DNA from: Verrucomicrobia bacterium 12-59-8
GTDB taxonomy: Bacteria > Verrucomicrobiota > Verrucomicrobiae > Verrucomicrobiales > Verrucomicrobiaceae
Direction of reading: 5' to 3'
DNA length: 7,632 bases
Assembly: GCA_002279765.1 (NCBI GenBank)
Contig: NCCR01000228.1
Coordinates: 1-7,632 of the forward strand
Below are positions 1-5,990 of the stretch, piece by piece. The position numbers and the translations under genes are program-made. The notes beneath the pieces are model-generated. The model saw only the letters and a program-made list of their open reading frames with translations. It searched no databases and was not told where the DNA came from. The first letter of the stretch is position 1; every line of letters begins with the position of its first letter.

Positions 1-139
1 GCTTGATGGCCCACAGACCGGCGGCACGGTCGATGCCGCTGACATTGCCCCAGGTCAGGCGCACGAGGCCGCTGGGTTCCAGCGCACGGTTGGCGGCACA
101 AACTTGTTCACGGAGATCTGGGAGGGTCATCAGGGGCAT
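1..139 (-). CDS. araD: L-ribulose-5-phosphate 4-epimerase, N-terminal fragment (runs off left edge)
   Basis: The first 46 residues of a gene read leftwards and cut by the window edge. AraD is a cytoplasmic, metal-dependent class II aldolase-fold enzyme that converts L-ribulose 5-phosphate to D-xylulose 5-phosphate in arabinose catabolism. The visible part aligns well from memory with the start of E. coli AraD: a helix LPDLREQVCAANRAL, then LVRLTWGNVSGIDR and GLWAIK. N32 and K46 match E. coli Asn28 and Lys42, which bind the substrate phosphate and active site. I chose ATG at 139-137 because an AAGAGG lies 11 nt upstream; an in-frame ATG at 130-128 is the alternative. It is transcribed away from the Bat cluster and has no evident link to it. 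E. coli paralogues UlaF and SgbE share these motifs, so the exact sugar pathway is open. The family is secure, the pathway less so. Confidence 0.88.
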   Translation of the reverse strand, partial: MPLMTLPDLREQVCAANRALEPSGLVRLTWGNVSGIDRAAGLWAIK

Positions 140-255
140 GAAAGCTCAAACCTCTTACAATTCCAGCAACATAAACCGGCCTGCGAGTCGTTAATACATT
201 GATCCTTGACGGTTGACGCGGGTAACGCCCCCGTTGACCTGTACCGCTTAAACAC
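140..255. promoter_or_regulatory. Divergent intergenic region between araD and the Bat operon
   Basis: These 116 bp separate two divergently transcribed genes and must contain, or lie next to, the promoters for both. On the + strand TTGAC occurs three times, at 206-210, 213-217 and 234-238. The last two are part of GTTGAC and are spaced 21 bp apart, about two helical turns. None has a convincing -10 box 16-18 bp downstream, so I do not call a sigma-70 promoter. On the - strand TATGTT (173-168) could be an araD -10 box, but no good -35 box goes with it. No clear Shine-Dalgarno sequence precedes the moxR ATG at 256. Confidence 0.4.
151..156 (-). promoter_or_regulatory. Probable ribosome binding site of the araD-like gene
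   Basis: On the - strand this reads AAGAGG, a partial Shine-Dalgarno match, 11 nt before the ATG at 139-137. It would be 20 nt from the second in-frame ATG at 130-128, so it favours the first start. Confidence 0.5.
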
Positions 256-1257
<1,002 letters not shown>

Positions 1258-1270
1258 AACTTCCCACGCC

Positions 1271-2191
1271 GTGAACCGGGAACCTGCGCAGAACGACAAC
1301 GACGCCAGACTCACGCGCATCCTCAAGCGCGTGCGGCGCATTGAACTGCTTACGCGCGGAATGGTGAAGGAAATGCTGGGCGGCCAGTACCATTCACGAT
1401 TCAAGGGCCAGGGCATCGAGTTTGATGATTTCCGCGAGTACCAGCCCGGTGACGACGTGCGCTTCATCGACTGGAACGTCACCGCGCGCATGAACGATCC
1501 GTTTGTGCGCAAGTATGTCGAGGAACGTGAGCTGACGGTGATGATCTGCGTCGATGTCAGCGGCTCCGGTGACTACGGCAGCCAGGAGGACTCGAAGCGC
1601 GAACGTGCGGCGGAGATCGCGGCGGTGTTCGCTTTCAGCGCGGTGCAGAACCAGGACAAGGTGGGGCTGACGCTCTTCTCCGACGGCATCGAACACTACC
1701 TGCCAGCCCGCAAAGGCGCGCCGCATGCGCTGCGTATCCTGCGCGACATTTTGGACTGCGAGCCAAAGCGGCGCGGCACGGACATCAAGCCTGCGCTCGA
1801 CCTCGCGCTCAACCGCATCCCGCACCGCGCGGTGGTGATCCTGGTGTCGGACTTTCTCACGCCGGACCACGCTTGGGAGAAAAGCCTGCGGGCCGTCGCG
1901 GCCAAGCATGACGTGGTGGCGGCGCAGATCCTGGACCCGCGTGAAATCACCCTGCCAGACGCAGGCCGTGTCTGCCTCGAAGACCCGGAAACCGGGGAGC
2001 AAATTCTCGTCAACACCTCACATCCTGCGGTGCGTGACGCCTATGAGGAACGCGTGGTGGAACGGCAGGACGCGCTGGTGCATCTGCTGCGCCGCTGCGG
2101 TGTGGAGCGCATCACCGTGCGCACCGACGAGGACTACGTGCCTGCCTTGAAGGCTTATTTTCGTTCGCGCAAAAGGAGGAAACGCGGATGA
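1271..2191 (+). CDS. DUF58 / VWA-like domain protein, MoxR partner
   Basis: A 306-aa soluble DUF58 protein, the usual companion of MoxR. The signature is FREYQPGDDVRFIDWN (54-69), which matches the DUF58 consensus R-Y-x-x-G-D-x-x-R-x-I-x-W. A VWA-like fold follows, with a MIDAS-type motif DVSGSG (95-100), a Thr at GTD (169-171) and an Asp in LVSDFL (192-196), so metal binding looks intact. There is no membrane segment, so this is a cytoplasmic member rather than the membrane-anchored form. The C-terminus is strongly basic (about 299-305: RSRKRRKR). I chose the GTG at 1271 because family similarity begins there. An in-frame ATG at 1214 would overlap moxR by 44 bp and add 19 Cys/Ser-rich residues that look like out-of-frame moxR translation. 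Neither start has a good Shine-Dalgarno site, so translation may be coupled to moxR. The last codons overlap the next gene by ATGA (2188-2191). Confidence 0.94.
   Translation: MNREPAQNDNDARLTRILKRVRRIELLTRGMVKEMLGGQYHSRFKGQGIEFDDFREYQPGDDVRFIDWNVTARMNDPFVRKYVEERELTVMICVDVSGSGDYGSQEDSKRERAAEIAAVFAFSAVQNQDKVGLTLFSDGIEHYLPARKGAPHALRILRDILDCEPKRRGTDIKPALDLALNRIPHRAVVILVSDFLTPDHAWEKSLRAVAAKHDVVAAQILDPREITLPDAGRVCLEDPETGEQILVNTSHPAVRDAYEERVVERQDALVHLLRRCGVERITVRTDEDYVPALKAYFRSRKRRKRG
2173..2180 (+). promoter_or_regulatory. Strong Shine-Dalgarno for the DUF4381-like gene
   Basis: AAGGAGGA lies 7 nt before the ATG at 2188. It sits inside the last codons of the DUF58 gene, where it also encodes part of the basic tail (K-R-R-K). 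It fixes the start of the next gene. Confidence 0.85.
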
Positions 2192-2748
2192 GACCCACGC
2201 TGTCCATCGTGCACACACTGCTGGCGCAGTTTCAAGGACCCGGCCCGCTGCCGCATCCGGCACTGCCACCGCCTGACAGCGTGGAACTGCCGCCGCCGTG
2301 GTGGATTCCCTGGGCGGCCATCCTGCTGCTGGGGCTCTTGATCGCGCTCATCGTCTGGCTGCTGCTCCGCCCAAAACAAGCGCTGCCAACGCCGCAACGT
2401 CAGCCATGGAGTTCCGCCTTGCGTGCGCTGAATGACCTGCGCGCACGCATTCAAACCATTCCACCGCAGGACATGAGCCACAGGATCTCGCAAATTTTGC
2501 GGCGCTACCTGCAGGAGCGCTACTCCGTGCCTGCGCCAGCCCGCACAACGCGCGAACTTTTCGACGGCGCCCTGGACCGCATGCCCGGCGTGCCCATTCC
2601 GCGTGCGCAGGGACTATGGCGTGAACGGTTTGAGCCCGTGGCTCGTCTGTGTGACGACATTTCTTTCATGCCATCTCTACGCACCGAGGAGGAATCCACC
2701 CTGCTCATTGACCAGGCTCTCGCACGCCTGCAGGAGGAGAAGCCATGA
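2188..2748 (+). CDS. DUF4381-like single-pass membrane protein of the Bat cluster
   Basis: A 186-aa protein in the position usually held by DUF4381 proteins, between DUF58 and the VWA pair. An N-terminal Pro-rich stretch (about 17-37) leads into PPPWWIPW, a Pro/Trp motif typical just before the membrane helix in this family. One transmembrane helix follows (about 39-60). After it comes the basic RPK and a helical domain (about 73-183) containing ISQILRRYLQERY (100-112) and ARTTRELF (118-125), both resembling DUF4381 conserved blocks. By the positive-inside rule the C-terminal domain is cytoplasmic and could contact MoxR or DUF58; that role is inferred. The start is fixed by a strong Shine-Dalgarno site and overlaps the DUF58 stop by 4 bp; the stop overlaps the next start by 4 bp, implying translational coupling on both sides. 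The family is called from memory of the pattern, so the exact Pfam label is less certain than the context. Confidence 0.8.
   Translation: MRPTLSIVHTLLAQFQGPGPLPHPALPPPDSVELPPPWWIPWAAILLLGLLIALIVWLLLRPKQALPTPQRQPWSSALRALNDLRARIQTIPPQDMSHRISQILRRYLQERYSVPAPARTTRELFDGALDRMPGVPIPRAQGLWRERFEPVARLCDDISFMPSLRTEEESTLLIDQALARLQEEKP
2732..2737 (+). promoter_or_regulatory. Shine-Dalgarno for batA
   Basis: AGGAGG lies 7 nt before the ATG at 2745 (10 nt before the second ATG at 2748). The spacing slightly favours 2745, which gives the ATGA overlap with the preceding gene. Confidence 0.8.
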
Positions 2749-3773
2749 TGATCCCCGGCATTTCAGGATTTCAGATTTTGCACCCGTTGTGGCTGCTGCT
2801 GCTGCTCGTGGTGCCGCTGCTCGCGCTGCTGCGTGGTTCACCCGGCAAACGCGCCGCCATCAAATTTCCCGCCGCCTCCCTGCTGAGAGATCTCGGCAAG
2901 CCGGCGCGCAACAGCCTCGGCGGCTTTGTCTTTGGCCTCATCTTGATCAGCCTGAGCTTCGGCATCGCGGCACTGTCACGCCCGCAGAAGATTCTCTCCT
3001 ACGAAGAGGAGAAAGCGGAGGGCATCGCCATCATGCTGACGGTGGACGTCTCGCTCTCGATGCTGATCGAAGACTTCTACATCGGCGGACAGCCGGTGAA
3101 CCGCCTCACGGCGGCCAAGCGTGTGATGGCGGACTTCATCAAAGGCCGCCGCAGCGACAAAATCGGCATCGTGGCCTTTGCCGGCGAGACCTACCTCCCC
3201 TGCCCGCTCACGCTGGATCGCGACTGGCTGATCAACAATCTCGACCGCGTGCAGACCCAGCGCGTGGGTGACGGCACCGCCATCGGTTCCGGCATTGCCT
3301 CGGCCGCCAACCGCATGCGGCGCGAAAAATCGCCCAGCAAAGTCATCGTGCTGCTGACGGATGGCGCGAACAACTCCGGCCGCCTCAGTCCGCAGGATGC
3401 GGCGAAGCTGGCCGCCACACTCGGCATCAAGATCTACACCATCGCTATCGGCACGCCGGGCATCCACAGCATCCCAGATCCCAGACGCGGCACGTTCACA
3501 CCGGTGGGGCAGCAGTTGTTCGATGAAGGCACGCTCAAAGAAGTCGCCGGCATCGGCAACGGCCAGTTTTACATGGCGCAAAATCTCAGCTCGCTCAGCG
3601 ATGTGTTTGGGACCATCGACAAGCTGGAAAAAACCAAGATCGAGCACCACAAGATCATCGAAACTTCCGAGCTGTTCCCGTGGCCGCTGGCGGTTTCCGC
3701 CATCGCCCTGTTTCTCTCCCTGCTGCTGTCCTTGACCGTTCTGCATTCGGCGCCTGAGCCGGTCGCCACCTGA
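2745..3773 (+). CDS. batA: BatA-like membrane-anchored VWA protein
   Basis: A 342-aa protein with the standard BatA layout: an N-terminal helix (about 14-30) after the HPLW motif, a basic loop, a second helix (about 60-77), a VWA domain (about 92-295) and a C-terminal helix (about 311-333). The MIDAS metal site is complete: D101, S103 and S105 in DVSLSM, T178 in GTAIG, and D206 in LLTDGANN. The basic loop between helices 1 and 2 (GSPGKRAAIK and following) suggests it is cytoplasmic, which would put the VWA domain in the periplasm. The start is ATG 2745 or the adjacent ATG 2748; 2745 overlaps the previous stop (ATGA) and has a good Shine-Dalgarno site. The gene is 5 nt from the next VWA gene, the usual tandem BatA-BatB pair. 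VWA proteins act through metal-dependent protein binding; the ligand here is unknown. Confidence 0.93.
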   Translation: MMIPGISGFQILHPLWLLLLLVVPLLALLRGSPGKRAAIKFPAASLLRDLGKPARNSLGGFVFGLILISLSFGIAALSRPQKILSYEEEKAEGIAIMLTVDVSLSMLIEDFYIGGQPVNRLTAAKRVMADFIKGRRSDKIGIVAFAGETYLPCPLTLDRDWLINNLDRVQTQRVGDGTAIGSGIASAANRMRREKSPSKVIVLLTDGANNSGRLSPQDAAKLAATLGIKIYTIAIGTPGIHSIPDPRRGTFTPVGQQLFDEGTLKEVAGIGNGQFYMAQNLSSLSDVFGTIDKLEKTKIEHHKIIETSELFPWPLAVSAIALFLSLLLSLTVLHSAPEPVAT

Positions 3774-3778
3774 TCGTC

Positions 3779-5875
3779 ATGACCTTTGCCCACCCACATC
3801 TGCTCTGGTTCCTGCTGATCATCCCCGCGCTGGTGGGCATGAAGCTGCTGGTGGATGCGCATGGCTCCAAGGCCGAGCGCCTGTTCACGGCGGCGCGTCT
3901 GCGGCCGGCGCTCGTCATGGGGCGCTCGCTGTGGCGTTCGTGGCTGGTGTACACTCTTTACACCCTGGCCATGGCCTGCATCCTCGTCGCCGTGGCCCAG
4001 CCGCGCTGGGGGGAGGAAAAACTCGAGACGCCCGACAAGGGCCGCAACATCTTCATCGCCATCGACACCTCACGCTCCATGCTCGCGCGCGATGTGCCGC
4101 CGGACCGGCTCACGCGTGCACGGCTGGCGGCCCATGACCTCGTCATGGAGCTCAGCGGCGAGCGTGTGGGGCTGCTGGCCTTCGCGGGCCGCGCCTACCT
4201 CCAGGCACCGCTTACGACCGATCATGACGCCATCATCGAGTCGTTGCTGGCCTTTGACCACACCATCATTGAATGGGGTGGCAGCAACATCCCCGATCTG
4301 CTGGATGTAACCCTGCGTGCGATCAAAGGGCTGCCGAAGAGCAATTACGCGCTGGTGATTTTCAGCGATGGTGGCGATGCCGACGCCAACCTGGTGCCCT
4401 ACATCCAGCGGCTCACGGCGGCGAATGTCGTCGTGGCCACCGTCGGTGTCGGCACTGAGAACGGCATGCTCATTCCGAATCCTGAGGCCGATGGAGACTA
4501 CATCCGCGACGAAGCGGGCAATGTGGTGCGTTCGCAGTTGCAAAGCGCCGTGCTGCAGCAGCTTGCCTCCGCCACGGGCGGACGTTTCCTCAAGCTCGGT
4601 GACCAGCCGCTCAACCGCCAGTCCATCCAGCCGGTGCTCGACCGCCTGACTGAGCAGCAGTCCGCCAACCGGCAAACTTCGCGCCCGATTGAGCGCTTTG
4701 CCTGGCCGCTGGGTCTGGGTATAGTTCTGCTCATGTTTGCCTGGATCATCAGTGCCCTGCCCCGTCCTGCCACACGCCCGGTCGTGCTGGCTTTGGCTGC
4801 CGCCTTCTTTGCGCCCGCGCCCCCTGCACAGGCGGCGGGTCCGGGAGAAATGCTCTCCTCCATTCTCACCCCAGGGGGCGCGACACCGGAAGATGCGCGC
4901 AAAGCGCTGGAAAGCGGTGACTATCAACTGGCCCGCGCGCTTTACTCAGCCCTGCTGGACGACTACACGGACGAAAAGGACACCAACGAGCTCAAGGCTC
5001 ATGCCAGAAGCAGGTGGAGCTGGATCACCCGGGTCTTTAAAAACATCAGCGGCTCGGCGAGCGAGAACCAGAAGTTAAAGGACGAACTGATCTACGGGCT
5101 TGCCACCGCCGAGCACGATCTGACCAACTACGATGCTTCGGTGAAGCGTTTTAGTGAACTCCTGCGCACCGACGACAAACCGCTGCGCACACGCGCCCAT
5201 CGCGGCATGGGGCATACGCTCTATGACCAGGGCGTGCGCGGCCTGCAGCAGCAGCCGAAGATCACCCTCCAGCGCTGGACGGATGCGCTGCGTCATCTGG
5301 ATGCGGCTCTCGAACTCGAACCTGACAACAAGGAGTTGCGTGAAAACCGCGACCATGTGGCGAACATGCTCAAGGAACTGCGCCAGATGCTGAAACAAAT
5401 GGAAGAGCAGCAGGGCAAGAAGGGCCAGAAAGGCGACAAAGGCCAGAAGGGGCAAAAAGGCGACAAGGGCCAGGGCCAGGAAGGCAACGAAGGAGAAGAG
5501 GGCGACTCCGGCGACCAGAACAGCAACAATGGTGAGGGCCAGCCCAAAGAACCCAAGGACAGCAAAGGCGAGAAGAAAGAGGCGGATGACGGCATCGGCG
5601 GCAAAGACGCCAAGGAGCTGCCCGAAGGACGTCTGCAAGCCGCCGGTGAAAAACCCGGCGAGAAAGAAGGCCAGCAGGGCAAAGACGGCCAGAAGCCCGG
5701 CGGCGAAGGCGGAGACGAAAAGAAGAAAATGGCCGCTCCCTCCGATCAGCGCAATCCACGCACCGGCTACACACCCGGCGAGGCCGAAGGCATCATCCGC
5801 CAGTACATGGACGAGATCACCGCGCCGCTGAGCAACCGCTACCACACCCCGCCCGTGAACAAAAAAGACTGGTGA
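3779..5875 (+). CDS. batB: BatB-BatC fusion: VWA membrane protein with TPR and Lys/Gly-rich tail
   Basis: A 698-aa two-part protein. Part one is BatB-like: helices at about 7-22 and 54-73, a VWA domain (about 89-295) and a helix at about 307-326. The MIDAS site has D96, S98 and S100 in DTSRSM and D197 in FSDGGD, but the third position, usually Thr, is Ser (S169 in GGSNIP). Part two is BatC-like. It begins after a second hydrophobic stretch (335-345) with a signal-peptide look ending PAPPAQA (346-352), then has TPR-like helical pairs (about 369-395, 434-466, 471-517), a short charged helix or coiled coil (520-545), and a disordered tail (546-660) that opens with collagen-like triplets. The extreme C-terminus ends KDW, which I recall as common in BatC-like tails. 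The start ATG 3779 is 5 nt after the batA stop with no clear Shine-Dalgarno site, so coupling is likely. The TPR part probably scaffolds the complex in the periplasm (inferred). Confidence 0.92.
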   Translation: MTFAHPHLLWFLLIIPALVGMKLLVDAHGSKAERLFTAARLRPALVMGRSLWRSWLVYTLYTLAMACILVAVAQPRWGEEKLETPDKGRNIFIAIDTSRSMLARDVPPDRLTRARLAAHDLVMELSGERVGLLAFAGRAYLQAPLTTDHDAIIESLLAFDHTIIEWGGSNIPDLLDVTLRAIKGLPKSNYALVIFSDGGDADANLVPYIQRLTAANVVVATVGVGTENGMLIPNPEADGDYIRDEAGNVVRSQLQSAVLQQLASATGGRFLKLGDQPLNRQSIQPVLDRLTEQQSANRQTSRPIERFAWPLGLGIVLLMFAWIISALPRPATRPVVLALAAAFFAPAPPAQAAGPGEMLSSILTPGGATPEDARKALESGDYQLARALYSALLDDYTDEKDTNELKAHARSRWSWITRVFKNISGSASENQKLKDELIYGLATAEHDLTNYDASVKRFSELLRTDDKPLRTRAHRGMGHTLYDQGVRGLQQQPKITLQRWTDALRHLDAALELEPDNKELRENRDHVANMLKELRQMLKQMEEQQGKKGQKGDKGQKGQKGDKGQGQEGNEGEEGDSGDQNSNNGEGQPKEPKDSKGEKKEADDGIGGKDAKELPEGRLQAAGEKPGEKEGQQGKDGQKPGGEGGDEKKKMAAPSDQRNPRTGYTPGEAEGIIRQYMDEITAPLSNRYHTPPVNKKDW
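5423..5476 (+). repeat. 27-bp tandem repeat within batB-batC encoding Gly-X-Lys triplets
   Basis: Two 27-bp units (5423-5449 and 5450-5476) encode GQKGDKGQK and GQKGDKGQG. They differ at several third positions and in the last codon, so they are imperfect at DNA level but nearly identical in protein. They lie in the larger collagen-like tract (residues 546-580). Repeat-unit slippage is the likely origin. Confidence 0.7.
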
Positions 5876-5890
5876 ACCGCAGCCTTCGGC

Positions 5891-5990
5891 AATGACGAAT
5901 AAATCCCAAGCTCGATGATTCAAAGTTTCCACATCCCCACAGTCCAGGCAAGGTCCGCAGGCATCGCCAGTCGTTGGGGCATTCGTCATT
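5891..5990. repeat. Long inverted repeat spanning the batD start
   Basis: A perfect 10-bp inverted repeat, AATGACGAAT (5891-5900) and ATTCGTCATT (5981-5990), encloses a nested 5-bp pair CCCAA (5905-5909) and TTGGG (5974-5978). As RNA this would be a 10+5 bp stem with a small internal loop and a 64-nt apical loop containing the batD ATG (5915). Outside the arms, GGC (5888-5890) can pair with GCC (5993-5995) across a 2-nt bulge. It could be a translation-control structure or a small inserted repeat element that now supplies the batD N-terminus. No internal coding capacity or transposase is seen. Confidence 0.5.
5892..5918 (+). other. Possible 8-codon leader ORF ending at the batD start
   Basis: ATG at 5892 opens a short frame encoding MTNKSQAR, with its TGA at 5916-5918 overlapping the batD ATG (5915) in an ATGA arrangement. 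It starts within the left arm of the inverted repeat. It has no Shine-Dalgarno site, and a frame this short can arise by chance, so translation is unproven. If translated it would couple batD initiation to the leader and open the stem. Confidence 0.2.

Noticed and set aside
206..241. Canonical sigma-70 promoter for the operon
   Set aside because: The TTGAC motifs look like -35 boxes, but at 16-18 bp downstream of each there is only GC-rich sequence or the coding start, so no -10 box supports the call.
2603..3271. 222-codon + strand frame overlapping the end of the DUF4381-like gene and the start of batA
   Set aside because: It is in a different frame from both real genes and its sequence is Arg/Pro/His-rich with no domain signal.
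2976..3746. 256-codon open frame on the - strand
   Set aside because: Antisense to the batA VWA domain, composition is random-looking and no motif is seen.
4070..4927. 285-codon open frame on the - strand
   Set aside because: Antisense to the BatB VWA domain, no recognisable motif, no ribosome binding site.
5423..5476. CRISPR-like or other noncoding repeat array
   Set aside because: The repeat is codon-phased, only two adjacent units without spacers, and fully explained by Gly-X-Lys triplets in the protein.
5876..5914. Rho-independent terminator between batB-batC and batD
   Set aside because: There is no GC-rich hairpin followed by a T run; the inverted repeat found here has a 64-nt loop and extends into coding sequence, so it does not look like a terminator.
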